Below, in pieces: positions 26,178 through 35,033 of a stretch of 64,000 bases of DNA. The position numbers were made by a program, and so were the translations under genes. Numbering within the stretch: position 1 is the stretch's first letter; every line of letters starts with the position of its first letter. The stretch is taken from NCBI GenBank assembly GCA_021824635.1, contig JAKAKD010000031.1, forward strand, positions 23,941 to 87,940. Reading direction: 5' to 3'. The notes beneath the pieces were generated by a model. The model worked only from the letters and a program-made list of their open reading frames with translations, made no database searches and was not told where the DNA came from. This DNA comes from Bacteroidota bacterium (GTDB taxonomy: Bacteria; Bacteroidota; Ignavibacteria; Ignavibacteriales; Melioribacteraceae).

Positions 26178-28271
26178 ATGTTAAGAAGTTTACTTAAACA
26201 AATCTTTCTGCCGTTAGCCATTATCAGTTTATGTATAGCATTGCTTTATTCGGCTTATAACGACGTAAAACAAGAAACTATAAATCAATTAAATGTTGAA
26301 CAGCTTACACACGCCAAACAAGCCGCAAATGGGATACAATTATTTTTCAACGATTACGATGTACTCCTAAGTTATCTAGCAAAACAAAGCTCTGTGATTG
26401 ATTTTAATGAGAATGGAAAAGATTTAGCGACTCTTTTATATAACAGCCACGCACCGGAAATACAAGCGATAACACGAATTGATGAAAATGGCAGAATTAT
26501 TTTTACCGTCCCCAATAATCCGCAATATGCCGGAAAGGATATATCATACCAAGAACACATCCAAAGAATTTTAAAAACACATCAGCGGGTTTTGAGTGAT
26601 ATCTTTGAAACTGTTCAGGGATATAGAAGCATTGCCTATTATATGCCCATTTTTAAAAATGGAATATTTAAAGGTGGTATAGCTATTCTTGTTCCTTTTG
26701 AAAGCCTAGCCAAAAATTATTTAAGAAACGTAAAGGTAAGACAAAGTGGATTTGCGTGGACGGTTAGTCAAAAAGGAGTTGTGATTTACAGTCCCTTTAC
26801 AGAACATAATAACAAAAACGTATTTAAACTCTTTGCTAAAAATCCCGATTTGATTTCGATGTTGGATAAAGCGACCAAAGGCGAAAATGGTTCCGGATTT
26901 TATTCTTGGGTTAATCCGAATTTACCGGAGGCGGATTCGGGAAAAATATGTGCGGTTTATTACCCAATTAGAATTGCGGACCGGTTTTGGACAATCATTG
27001 TAGCCACTCCCGAGGTTGAGGCATTAAGCACAATGGATGGATTCATAGAAAAGTGGGTAACCTTAATTGTCTTAATAATTTTTAGTGCGTCAGTCTATCT
27101 ATATTACGTAAATAAAGCCCGGGCTATATTAAAAGAAGAGACAAAACGTAAAAAAGCAGAAGAAGCTTTACGCCAATCCGAACTAAAATTCAAAACGCTT
27201 TTTCATACGGCGGGAGATTCCATTTTTCTTATCGAACTAAGCGGAAGAATCATAGAGACAAATAATTTCGCATCGGAAAAATTTGGTTATACTAGAGAAG
27301 AGTTTTTAGAATTAACCGTTTTGGAATTAAACTTTCCGCGCGATCCGGAGAAAATCGAAAAACGTATTGCGCTAATTAAAGAAAAGGGCGAGCTGTATTT
27401 CGAGTCTATCTTCAATACGAAAGATGGTGAGCTTATTCATGTAGGCGTTAATGTTAGAATAATTGACTACGAAGATCGAAAAGTAATGTTGTCGGTAGTT
27501 AGAGATATCTCTCTCAAAAAGAAAGAAGAAGAGGAATTGATTAAGGCAAAAGAGGAAGCGGAAATAGCAAGCAGAATGAAATCCGAATTCCTTGCCCAAA
27601 TGTCTCACGAAATCAGATCTCCTTTAAATGTAGTAATGGGCTTTACAGAGTTACTTAAAGAATCTTTGAAAGAGCAATTAACCGAAGATATGGTTAGCAG
27701 CTTTAAGGGAATTGATATTGCCGGTAAAAGAATTATTAGAACCGTTGAATTGATTTTAAATATGTCGGAGCTGCAGGCTGGTATGTATGAATCAATGCGC
27801 AAAGAATTTGATTTAGCAAAAGATGTTTTAGAGAACATACTTCATGAATACGAAATTGCTGTCCGGAAAAGAGGGCTGGAGCTTCGGCTACTTAAGAACA
27901 CCGAAGACACAACAGTCAACGCGGATTTTTTTAGCACCAGTCAAATTTTCGTTAATCTTATTGATAATGCTATTAAATACACGCCGGAAGGAAGAGTAGA
28001 AGTCACAGTAAATCGAAACGGACATGGTGAATTAACCGTAACCGTTTCCGATACCGGCATTGGTATTTCGAAAGATTTTTTACCGCGGCTTTTTGAACCA
28101 TTCACTCAAGAACAACAAGGTTATTCCAGAAAATATGAAGGAACCGGATTAGGAATGGCTTTAGTAAAAAAATATTGTGAAATTAATGACATTGATATTC
28201 AAGTTGATACCGATAAAAACCGGGGAACTAAATTTACATTGTGCTTTCTCAATCAAAAAGAGAAGCGTTAG
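26178..28271 (+). CDS. Cache/PAS sensor histidine kinase
   Basis: A 697-residue membrane sensor. TM1 is at about residues 10-27, and a large periplasmic double-Cache-like sensor region spans about 30-290 (Tyr/Phe-rich, with FAWTVSQKGVVIYSP). TM2 is at about 293-312. A cytoplasmic PAS domain (about 338-450, SGRIIETNNFASEKFGYT) leads to the HisKA dimerisation helix with the phospho-acceptor His477 in QMSHEIRSPLN. The C-terminal ATPase has the N box LIDNAIKYTPEG, DTGIGI and GTGLGMALV. It should autophosphorylate on sensing a small extracellular ligand. The response regulator gene starts 30 bases downstream and is the obvious partner. Confidence 0.93.
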   Translation: MLRSLLKQIFLPLAIISLCIALLYSAYNDVKQETINQLNVEQLTHAKQAANGIQLFFNDYDVLLSYLAKQSSVIDFNENGKDLATLLYNSHAPEIQAITRIDENGRIIFTVPNNPQYAGKDISYQEHIQRILKTHQRVLSDIFETVQGYRSIAYYMPIFKNGIFKGGIAILVPFESLAKNYLRNVKVRQSGFAWTVSQKGVVIYSPFTEHNNKNVFKLFAKNPDLISMLDKATKGENGSGFYSWVNPNLPEADSGKICAVYYPIRIADRFWTIIVATPEVEALSTMDGFIEKWVTLIVLIIFSASVYLYYVNKARAILKEETKRKKAEEALRQSELKFKTLFHTAGDSIFLIELSGRIIETNNFASEKFGYTREEFLELTVLELNFPRDPEKIEKRIALIKEKGELYFESIFNTKDGELIHVGVNVRIIDYEDRKVMLSVVRDISLKKKEEEELIKAKEEAEIASRMKSEFLAQMSHEIRSPLNVVMGFTELLKESLKEQLTEDMVSSFKGIDIAGKRIIRTVELILNMSELQAGMYESMRKEFDLAKDVLENILHEYEIAVRKRGLELRLLKNTEDTTVNADFFSTSQIFVNLIDNAIKYTPEGRVEVTVNRNGHGELTVTVSDTGIGISKDFLPRLFEPFTQEQQGYSRKYEGTGLGMALVKKYCEINDIDIQVDTDKNRGTKFTLCFLNQKEKR

Positions 28272-28301
28272 AATTATAATTCTTAATAGGGCGGAACTAC
28301 T

Positions 28302-28688
28302 ATGGACAACAAACCAAAACTTCTTATCATCGAAGACGATGAATGGATCCTCAAAATTTTCAGCAAAGTATTAGAAAAAAATTTCGAAATAAATGTTGCG
28401 CAAACAATTCAGGCGTTTTACTTCTCTATAAAAAGTAATACTTACGATGGATTTATTGTTGATTTATCGCTTAGGGGAGAGAAAAACGGTTTACAGTTAA
28501 TTGAAGAACTAAGACAAATGGAAAATTATTTCAAAGTTCCGATTGTAGTTGTTACAGCAAACGCTTTAAAAAGAGATAGAGATAATTCACTTAAAGCCGG
28601 AGCTACAAAATTTATTACCAAGCCGGTTGATAATAATGTTCTTCTGCAAGAGCTTATTGATTTATTTCCTAACGCCGGTAATAAATAA
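28302..28688 (+). CDS. Single-domain response regulator
   Basis: A 128-residue CheY-like receiver domain without an output domain. It has the acidic pocket IIEDDEW, the phospho-acceptor Asp54 in FIVDLSL, the switch threonine in VVVTANA and the conserved Lys107 in ITKPV. It lies 30 bases after the Cache/PAS kinase and is presumably its phosphorylation target. Because it has no DNA-binding or enzymatic domain, output must be by protein contact or phosphorelay. The target is not encoded nearby. Confidence 0.93.
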   Translation: MDNKPKLLIIEDDEWILKIFSKVLEKNFEINVAQTIQAFYFSIKSNTYDGFIVDLSLRGEKNGLQLIEELRQMENYFKVPIVVVTANALKRDRDNSLKAGATKFITKPVDNNVLLQELIDLFPNAGNK

Positions 28689-28723
28689 CTGAGCTTTATA
28701 GTTTCTTCGCTCTATTTTCACGA

Positions 28724-29371
28724 CTAAATTAATTGCCTAAGTATATCTGCCTTAATTTCATGCTTTCCGTTAAAACGATGAATCTTGTAATTGAGTTTAA
28801 TTGCTTCGAACCGTTTAATCTCTTTTTCCAACTGTTCCGCAGAAATGAATTGATCTTCATTTCCAATAACGATTTCCAGATTTACGGAATTAAAAAGCTT
28901 GTGGTGGAATTCAAGATCAACATCTTGCGGAATTCCTCCGCCCCAAAGAATTAATCTCTCAATTTTTGATCTTCCTTTTGTTAGCCACCTGCAAGCAGTA
29001 GAGGTGCCCTGTGAAAAACCAAGCACTGTTATTTTAGCATTGTTTGTTAAGCCGTATTTAATCACTTCGTCATAAACAGAATCAAGGTAATTCACATAAT
29101 CATTTATCTCTTCTTCGCGGGCTTCTTTCGTCATCCAAGTCGCACCTATTTTTCCACTGAATCCTTTTAAGTAAAATCTATTTAATGCCTCCGGTGCAAT
29201 CACTAAAGTTTTTTCATTTGCGACCGGCTTAAAATATTTTATAAATTCTTCCGCCAGCTGCCCGTAACCATGAAGAACAAACCAAACTGAATTTATTTTT
29301 TCGGAATGTTTGCCCAATATACTGTAGCGCGCTGTTTTAGAAATTGAAATGTTTCTCGACGTTGTCATCAA
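28724..29371 (-). CDS. Alpha/beta-hydrolase of the phospholipase/carboxylesterase family
   Basis: A 215-residue alpha/beta-hydrolase. The oxyanion-hole region FVLHGYGQLAEEF, the nucleophile elbow VLGFSQGTSTACRW (Ser in GFSQG), the acidic residue in GNEDQFI and the C-terminal His in FNGKHEI complete the triad. Length and order fit the small carboxylesterase/lysophospholipase group (PF02230). There is no signal peptide, so it is cytoplasmic. Substrate unknown. It begins a run of reverse-strand genes and is separated from the MOSC gene by 73 bases. Confidence 0.82.
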   Translation of the reverse strand: MMTTSRNISISKTARYSILGKHSEKINSVWFVLHGYGQLAEEFIKYFKPVANEKTLVIAPEALNRFYLKGFSGKIGATWMTKEAREEEINDYVNYLDSVYDEVIKYGLTNNAKITVLGFSQGTSTACRWLTKGRSKIERLILWGGGIPQDVDLEFHHKLFNSVNLEIVIGNEDQFISAEQLEKEIKRFEAIKLNYKIHRFNGKHEIKADILRQLI

Positions 29372-29444
29372 TTTGTTCCATGCGATTCAAGATGGCAAGA
29401 TAAATGCTTCAGGTTTAGTATTTGATTAATTGTTCGATCAAGCA

Positions 29445-30260
29445 TCAATTTTGTTTTTCTTCCAGCACTTCTATTTCATCGCCAACGTGTATAATCCCGG
29501 TTCCTTCGTGAACCAAATTCATTCCGAACATAACTTTATTGTTTACCATTCTGTAAGACGAAAGTGTTTTCAATGGCTCATCATTTTTTGAAGCATTTTC
29601 TTGATCAATTGTAGTTGTAACACAACGCGAGCACGGTTTTACTGCCTCAAAAGTAACATCGCCAATTTTAAATTTTTCCCAGTTGTCTTCTTCAAATGGT
29701 TTGCCCTCGCTAAATACAAGATTGGGACGGAAACGGTTCATCGGTAATTTTTCTTTAAGCCGCGAGTTTAAATCATCCAAAGAGGATTGTCCGATAATTA
29801 AAAAAGGAAACGCGTCCGCAAAACTTACAATCTCATTTTGACTAGCATATGTATTATCTACAAATCTTTCGGTTTCTTCCGGCATAAAAACCATTTTGCA
29901 CTTACTCCCGAGTACGTCGCTTAACCATTCATCGGCATATTTACCAACAAGCAGTGCTGTAACCAAATCATCCCAAACATTTACGATTGTTGTTTCGGTA
30001 ATTTTCGAATTTATTGGCACCACCAGCGGGGAAATGTCTTTTGTTTTATGACTCAAAATTAATTTGTTGTGGCTTATTTTTGTTTTTAGAAGTGCCAATT
30101 CCGGATTTGTACGCTGTGTGATAAATTTTTCTTCATTATCAACAATCATCCATCTACGATCGTATTTTAATCCTCTATCGGTTACTTCCGCTTCGGAAAG
30201 ATAAATTCCTCCCAAAGACTTAACTGGGTAAATATTAATTTCAGATAGTTTACGGTTCAT
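29445..30260 (-). CDS. MOSC-domain protein
   Basis: A 271-residue protein with an N-terminal MOSC beta-barrel domain (SEINIYPVKSLGGI, VTDRGLKYDRRWMIVD) and a C-terminal MOSC domain. The latter has the conserved cysteine in VKPCSRCVTTTID, the RFRPNLVF segment and the GD near the end. MOSC proteins bind sulfur or molybdenum-cofactor-type sulfur and include molybdenum-dependent amidoxime reductases (mARC, YcbX). The cysteine and the RPN motif suggest a molybdenum-cofactor enzyme of that type. No ferredoxin domain is fused, unlike E. coli YcbX. Confidence 0.88.
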   Translation of the reverse strand: MNRKLSEINIYPVKSLGGIYLSEAEVTDRGLKYDRRWMIVDNEEKFITQRTNPELALLKTKISHNKLILSHKTKDISPLVVPINSKITETTIVNVWDDLVTALLVGKYADEWLSDVLGSKCKMVFMPEETERFVDNTYASQNEIVSFADAFPFLIIGQSSLDDLNSRLKEKLPMNRFRPNLVFSEGKPFEEDNWEKFKIGDVTFEAVKPCSRCVTTTIDQENASKNDEPLKTLSSYRMVNNKVMFGMNLVHEGTGIIHVGDEIEVLEEKQN

Positions 30261-30406
30261 CTCTAATTAAAAATTTAGTGTTTCGGGTTTTTGTTTATTT
30301 TTATTACACATAAAAAACGCAATTGCATTTTGGGTTTTATCTATTCATAATCTTGAACCATACATTTTAGAAAATAATTCATTACTTCCAATTCAATATT
30401 TACAAC

Positions 30407-30524
30407 TTACTTTTTATTTAGATTTTCTTCAAAGAGTTTGAATATACGTTTATATTCGTCCGTCCAGCTGCTCGACTCCTTAAAACCGTGACTTTCGAGC
30501 GGATAGATTGCCAATTTCCAAGAG
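30407..30524 (-). pseudogene. C-terminal remnant of a prolyl-oligopeptidase-type (S9) peptidase
   Basis: The reverse strand here reads WKLAIYPLESHGFKESSSW then TDEYKRIFKLFEENLNKK and a stop at 30407-30409. This is the conserved C-terminus of S9 dipeptidyl/prolyl oligopeptidases, including the catalytic His of YPLESHGF. Nothing upstream continues the gene: in this frame a stop lies just before, inside the end of the beta-lactamase gene. Only about 40 of more than 600 residues survive. It marks a deletion or replacement at this spot. Confidence 0.75.
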
Positions 30525-31316
30525 TTATTCAATCATTTTTAGCTCTGTTAATATTTTTCTAGAGAGATTATCGCGCAGCTCGCGCGTTTCTCCGTAAGTT
30601 TTCGCTTCAATGTTCAATGCAAAGAAATAAACATTACTCTTCTTTTCAACATAGCCTACAATCCAGCCGAGCCATTTTCCGCCTTCTTTAGTTTCGGCTC
30701 CGGTTTTAAATTTCAAAAGTGAGTTAGGATATTTTTCTTCGGGCAAAATCTTTTTTACAATATTAATTGATCGTTCTGAAAACGGAAGTTTATATTCATA
30801 GAAACGTTTTAAAAAATCAATTTGTTCATCCGCTGAGATCTTCAATGAATTATCGAGCCAGAAAGTATCAATTTCTTCTCCTATGGTTTTATTCCCATAG
30901 CCGATTCTCTCCAAGTATCCGCTAAAACGACCGCGCCCCACACGGCGGGCTAATTCTTGGTAATATGGAACAACAGAAAATTTAATTGCCGTTGCAAGTG
31001 TGTGATCTTTATTCCATTCCTCATTCTCGCGTTTAACTCCATCCCATTTAATCACAAAATTTTCGTCGGGAATAATTCCGGCTTCTAAACCAATTAATGA
31101 ATTTGGAATTTTAAAAGTAGAGGCGGGCAAGAATCTTTCCGAGCATCGCACGCGGTTGTATCTTAAATATTCTTTGCTCTGCATATTGAACAATACAATT
31201 GCCCCGGTGTGTCCATCAAATATTTTTTCGATTGCTAACGAATCGTTTTTTTGATTCTGCGCGACTGTAACGGTTGCAATCAAAAACATAATGAATAAAA
31301 TCTGGTATTTCTTCAA
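30525..31316 (-). CDS. bla: Class D (OXA-type) beta-lactamase
   Basis: A 263-residue protein with a signal peptide (KKYQILFIMFLIATVTVAQ) and every class D signature. The nucleophile motif is Ser66-Thr-Phe-Lys69, in which the lysine is normally carboxylated. SVV lies at 114-116, YGN at 140-142, FWL with Trp153 follows, and Lys204-Thr-Gly206 closes the set. The length matches OXA enzymes. It should act in the periplasm, hydrolysing beta-lactams through an acyl-serine. It resembles environmental chromosomal OXA-like proteins; the spectrum cannot be read. There is no regulator, integron or insertion sequence next to it. The stop overlaps the S9 peptidase remnant. Confidence 0.93.
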   Translation of the reverse strand: MKKYQILFIMFLIATVTVAQNQKNDSLAIEKIFDGHTGAIVLFNMQSKEYLRYNRVRCSERFLPASTFKIPNSLIGLEAGIIPDENFVIKWDGVKRENEEWNKDHTLATAIKFSVVPYYQELARRVGRGRFSGYLERIGYGNKTIGEEIDTFWLDNSLKISADEQIDFLKRFYEYKLPFSERSINIVKKILPEEKYPNSLLKFKTGAETKEGGKWLGWIVGYVEKKSNVYFFALNIEAKTYGETRELRDNLSRKILTELKMIE

Positions 31317-31342
31317 TTTAGTTTCCCGTTAGCGTCTTATGG

Positions 31343-31687
31343 TTATACGTCTTTTGCGACTGTTCTGTCAATCTGCAAAAACTCAACCGGTGCGCCGTTA
31401 TCAACAATAAATGCAACCAAAATACCGGGCGAAGGACTGTTCGGTGCAATTAATAATTCCCTTCCCTCAATTGCTTTATTCAGATCTTCAACTTCAAATG
31501 CTAAATGGGGAACGGTCTTAACAAGTTCCGGCGAGGGAGCGTCTTCTTCAAAGCGCATCCATTCAATTTGAAATGGACTTGTGTTGTATCCCGATACATA
31601 AGTTTTAAATTGTTCGAGATAGATTTCATTCTCTCGCTTTTCTTTGGTGGGAATTCCCAGATGATGATACTTAAAATTATTAAGCAT
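31343..31687 (-). CDS. Glyoxalase/VOC-superfamily protein
   Basis: A 114-residue protein with one vicinal-oxygen-chelate module: YHHLGIPTKEKR at the start with the first metal-type His, HLAFEVEDLNKAIEG in the middle, and VAFIVDNGAPVEFLQID at the end with the terminal Glu. The layout fits glyoxalase-like or dioxygenase-like proteins, many of unknown substrate and some linked to antibiotic binding. It lies 26 bases upstream of the beta-lactamase gene on the same strand, so the two probably share a transcript. Confidence 0.8.
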   Translation of the reverse strand: MLNNFKYHHLGIPTKEKRENEIYLEQFKTYVSGYNTSPFQIEWMRFEEDAPSPELVKTVPHLAFEVEDLNKAIEGRELLIAPNSPSPGILVAFIVDNGAPVEFLQIDRTVAKDV

Positions 31688-31709
31688 AGAGTCGGTTCGG
31701 GTTTATCTC

Positions 31710-31826
31710 TTATTTTTTTCTTGCAACTATGCCGTCAATATATTTTGTAAACTCCTCCGGTTTTCCTGGCGGCGCGATTTCAAAGCTAAACTTCATTTTA
31801 TCATTTTCAATTTTTGTATAGAATTA
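31710..31826 (-). pseudogene. Possible C-terminal gene remnant
   Basis: A short reverse frame reads FYTKIENDKMKFSFEIAPP, then GKPEEFTKYIDGIVARKK and a stop at 31710. An in-frame stop precedes it, so only about 37 residues remain. An ATG inside could give a 28-residue peptide. The composition looks like the tail of a normal gene, but I do not recognise the family. It sits between the glyoxalase-like and enoyl-CoA hydratase genes. Confidence 0.4.
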
Positions 31827-31894
31827 TAACAACAAAACTTTTCAATATATTCTTCAATTATTTTTCTCGTTTGAGTGGTGAAAAGTTTTTGTTC

Positions 31895-32653
31895 TTATTT
31901 ATCCTTAAACGCTTTAATATAATTTTTTGTGAAGTCGCTTAGAACAAGTTTTCCGCTAATTTCAGCGCGCTGCTCAAGAAGTTCGTCCCAATTTTCTGTT
32001 CCTTCCCAAAATACTTTTTTCATTTGGGAAATTGCCTCCAGATTACATCCCGCAATTTTTTTTACAAGCGCGGAAACGGCTTCATCTAGATCGTGGCTAT
32101 TAGCAAAAACTTTTGTGAATAATCCATTCTGCTTAGCCCAAAACGCATCATGCCATTCTGCATCAATAGACATTGTTATAAAAGAAGTCTTTCCGATTTT
32201 TCTTTCAACTGCGGGACCGACGACAAACGGACCGATACCCAGCATTAACTCGCTCAGACGGACGGATGCTTCGTTGGATGCCATTGTATAGTCTGCGGCA
32301 GCCGCTATTCCGATTCCACCGCCTACTGCTTTCCCTTGCACGCGGGCCACAATAAACTTCGGGCATTTGCGCATTGCATTAATTAAGCGAGCAAAACCCA
32401 TAAAAAATTCTTTACCGGTTTTTAAATCTTTTATTTCTAATAATTCATCAAACGATGCACCGGCACAGAAGGCTTTATCGCCATCGCTGCGAATTACTAT
32501 TACGTGAGCGTGTTTATCTTCTGCAAAATTTTCTATTGCACTTGTAACTTCTCGCACCATTCTTGATGAAAGCGAATTGCTTTTAGGATGAGAAAAAGAG
32601 ATAGTCGCAATTCCATTAATTAAACTTGTCGAAACTTTTCCGTTTTTATCCAT
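31895..32653 (-). CDS. Enoyl-CoA hydratase/isomerase-family protein
   Basis: A 252-residue crotonase-fold protein. The substrate-binding loop is DKAFCAGASFDEL, the oxyanion-hole segment is VQGKAVGGGIGIAAAADY, and the C-terminal trimerisation helices follow. The position of the usual hydratase Glu reads RLSELMLGIGPFVVGP, so one acidic residue is present, but the second Glu is not obvious and isomerase or other crotonase chemistry is possible. ATG at 32653 with AAAAAGG upstream is preferred over the TTG six codons earlier. It likely takes part in fatty-acid or branched-chain acyl-CoA breakdown, but no beta-oxidation genes are adjacent. The HAD gene ends 8 bases before the TTG. Confidence 0.88.
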   Translation of the reverse strand: MDKNGKVSTSLINGIATISFSHPKSNSLSSRMVREVTSAIENFAEDKHAHVIVIRSDGDKAFCAGASFDELLEIKDLKTGKEFFMGFARLINAMRKCPKFIVARVQGKAVGGGIGIAAAADYTMASNEASVRLSELMLGIGPFVVGPAVERKIGKTSFITMSIDAEWHDAFWAKQNGLFTKVFANSHDLDEAVSALVKKIAGCNLEAISQMKKVFWEGTENWDELLEQRAEISGKLVLSDFTKNYIKAFKDK

Positions 32654-32678
32654 TGCCTTTTTCCGTTCCAAATAATTT

Positions 32679-33326
32679 CTATTTGCCGTTAACTATATAC
32701 TCTACATCAAGAATTTTGTCAATCAAAAAATCGGGAGAGGATTTCTGCAGTTCTGATTTTGTTCTATATCCGTAAGTTACTGCACATGTTTTTGATCCGG
32801 CGTTTTTACCGCACTGAATATCCATCTCGGAATCACCGACTATAAGAGTATTCAGAATGTTGGTTTTCAAATCCGCACAAATTTTTTGCAGCGGTTCCGG
32901 CGATGGCTTATGCGCAAGTCCCGGGCGACGCCCCATAACGTAATCAAATTTATCAAACAAAGAAAAATGCCTAAGAATTAATTCCGCCTGATCCTGTCCC
33001 TTGGTGGTTAATAAACTTACTTTGATTTTTTGATCTTTCAGTTTGGAGATGGCTTCTTCCACGCCCGGATAAACAACCGATGAGTCAATGTAATTGAAAT
33101 AAATTGACTTATAAACATTCAGAAACTTTTCAAAATCCGGAACCGCAAAACCAAATTCACGGAAGATGTCTTCAAAGTGAAGTCCGATCATATTATAAAA
33201 TTTATCTTCCGGCATTACGGCAGAAATGTTTATTTCTTTTAGTGCATGAAGTGTTGCTTTATAAATTGTTTCGTGAGAGCTGACTAGTGTTCCGTCAAGA
33301 TCAAAAACAACAAGATCAATTTTCAT
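32679..33326 (-). CDS. HAD-family phosphatase, phosphoglycolate phosphatase-like
   Basis: A 215-residue HAD hydrolase. Motif I VFDLDGTLVSS carries the nucleophile Asp9 and acid/base Asp11. Motif II is LLTTKG, the conserved Lys is in LAHKPSPEPL, and the metal motif is VGDSEMDIQCGKNAG. A helical cap between motifs I and II places it in subfamily IA with phosphoglycolate phosphatase (Gph) and pyrophosphatase PpaX. ATG at 33326 with an AGGAA site is preferred over the earlier ATG seven codons upstream. The substrate is inferred from the subfamily only. Confidence 0.87.
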   Translation of the reverse strand: MKIDLVVFDLDGTLVSSHETIYKATLHALKEINISAVMPEDKFYNMIGLHFEDIFREFGFAVPDFEKFLNVYKSIYFNYIDSSVVYPGVEEAISKLKDQKIKVSLLTTKGQDQAELILRHFSLFDKFDYVMGRRPGLAHKPSPEPLQKICADLKTNILNTLIVGDSEMDIQCGKNAGSKTCAVTYGYRTKSELQKSSPDFLIDKILDVEYIVNGK

Positions 33327-33399
33327 TAAATAGATTCCTATCTGCAAAATAGAGACGGTTGGATTACCTTCTCAAAAATATTTTTATTAAAAGAATAAT

Positions 33400-33819
33400 T
33401 TATGCGGACCAGGCGCCGAGAATAATTCCGAAAACAAGAATCACAATTAAATGATGCCCCGAGTCAACCAAAATAAGCTTAAAAGATTTTCCTTCGAATA
33501 AGGAATTTATAACCATTGGCGCAACAATAAATCCGAACCAGCAAAGAAACGCCAAGCGGATTCCCGCAGCAACTGTAGTTGCGTTGCTATGCGCCATTAA
33601 CTGTGCTAAAGAAAAAGCGATAAACAAATTACTCAGAAATGCTATCCCATAAGTCTTTAATGGATTAAATTCTTTTTTTAATTCGTCTTCCGATTTATCA
33701 ACTTCCTCCATCCAAGTTCTTCCCAATAGCATAGGGCTATACCACACCGATCCGATGATCATTGAAACTATACCACAGACTAAAACCGCCAAATAATTAA
33801 CTTGTACTATTATAGACAT
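33400..33819 (-). CDS. DUF1761 membrane protein
   Basis: A 139-residue integral membrane protein with about four helices (residues 8-28, 53-73, 82-103 and 117-136). The loop SVWYSPMLLGRTWMEE is characteristic of DUF1761 proteins. The function is unknown for the family. A clear AAGGAGG-like ribosome site lies upstream. It sits alone between the HAD phosphatase and isoaspartyl peptidase genes on the reverse strand. Confidence 0.85.
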   Translation of the reverse strand: MSIIVQVNYLAVLVCGIVSMIIGSVWYSPMLLGRTWMEEVDKSEDELKKEFNPLKTYGIAFLSNLFIAFSLAQLMAHSNATTVAAGIRLAFLCWFGFIVAPMVINSLFEGKSFKLILVDSGHHLIVILVFGIILGAWSA

Positions 33820-33890
33820 CTTTCCTCCTTGCGGGGTTTTACATTTTGAGAATCCGGGAAGTTTTTTCTTTAACAGAAATCCAAATTTTT

Positions 33891-34883
33891 TTATTCTTTA
33901 TAGATTTTAACAACCGGTTCTTCGCCGCTTAAATATTGTCCTCTATACATTCCGTCTGTATTAAACGGCATAGCAACATTTCCATTTTTGTCGATTGCAA
34001 TTATTCCACCGTCGCCGCCCAATTTGTCAAGTTTATTCATTATTACTTCATTCGCAGCATCTTTCAATGAGTAATTTTTATATTCCATTAAAGCAGATAT
34101 ATCCTTTGCAACGCCAAGACGGATAAAATATTCACCGTAACCGGTAGCCGAAACTGCACATGTGTTATTGTTGGCGTAGGTTCCTGCGCCTATGATTGGG
34201 GAATCTCCAACTCGTCCAAATTTTTTCATCATCATTCCTCCGGTTGAAGTGCCCGCAGCAAGATTACCGTTTTTATCAAGCGCTACAGCACCAACCGTTC
34301 CATGCTTCTCAGCTTTTTTTCTCTCTTCTTCCCGCTTAAGCATTTTCTGATATGATTCCCATCTTTCTTTTGTAATGAAGTAGCTGTTATCAACCATTTC
34401 AATATTATTTTCTTTTCCAAATTCTTCTGCGCCTTCTCCTACCATCATAACATGTGGAGATTTTTCCATTACAAGCCGCGCTAAGTTAATCGGATTTTTA
34501 ATATGCCGTACTCCGGCAACCGCACCAGCCATTAAATTTTTACCGTCCATTATTGATGCGTCAAGTTCAGCTACGCCTTTTTCTGTTAATACGGCGCCTT
34601 TTCCTGCATTAAACAAAGGGGAATCTTCCATAATATTTATAGCGGCATTAACCGCATCGAGAGCGGTTCCGCCATTATTTAAAATTTTGTATCCGGCTTC
34701 AAGAACTTCGTTGAGCTTAGCCGTATACTCTGCTTCCCTTTCCGGCGACATGTTTGATTTTAAAATCGTTCCGGCGCCGCCATGGATTACAATTCCAAAT
34801 TTTGTTGATTGCGGAAAAACTATCTGTGTGAGAGCAATCAATAAAAAGAAACTAAAAAGAACAAATCTCTTTGATAAAGACAC
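33891..34883 (-). CDS. iaaA: Exported isoaspartyl peptidase / L-asparaginase (type 2, Ntn-hydrolase)
   Basis: A 330-residue precursor with a signal peptide (hydrophobic 8-24, then FPQ). FGIVIHGGAGTI and GGTALDAVNAAINIMEDSPLFNAGKGAV mark the alpha chain. Autocleavage should occur before Thr in KHGTVGAVALD. The beta chain has STGGMMMKKFGRVGDSPIIGAGTYAN, with the substrate-binding Arg and Asp. The enzyme removes isoaspartyl dipeptides and asparagine in the periplasm. Length matches the family. It is divergent from the pepC-like peptidase gene at 35034. Confidence 0.93.
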   Translation of the reverse strand: MSLSKRFVLFSFFLLIALTQIVFPQSTKFGIVIHGGAGTILKSNMSPEREAEYTAKLNEVLEAGYKILNNGGTALDAVNAAINIMEDSPLFNAGKGAVLTEKGVAELDASIMDGKNLMAGAVAGVRHIKNPINLARLVMEKSPHVMMVGEGAEEFGKENNIEMVDNSYFITKERWESYQKMLKREEERKKAEKHGTVGAVALDKNGNLAAGTSTGGMMMKKFGRVGDSPIIGAGTYANNNTCAVSATGYGEYFIRLGVAKDISALMEYKNYSLKDAANEVIMNKLDKLGGDGGIIAIDKNGNVAMPFNTDGMYRGQYLSGEEPVVKIYKE

Positions 34884-35033
34884 TGTTTACACTCCTTCTT
34901 TGAATTCTATTCTAAATTATCTCTACTCAATCTAAAAAGCAATCCTCTGTAGCTTCGTGTTTTATAATTATTATGATTTGTTTTTACGAATAGATAAATT
35001 TCCCATCACAATTAATAAATAATCGGAGAGACG

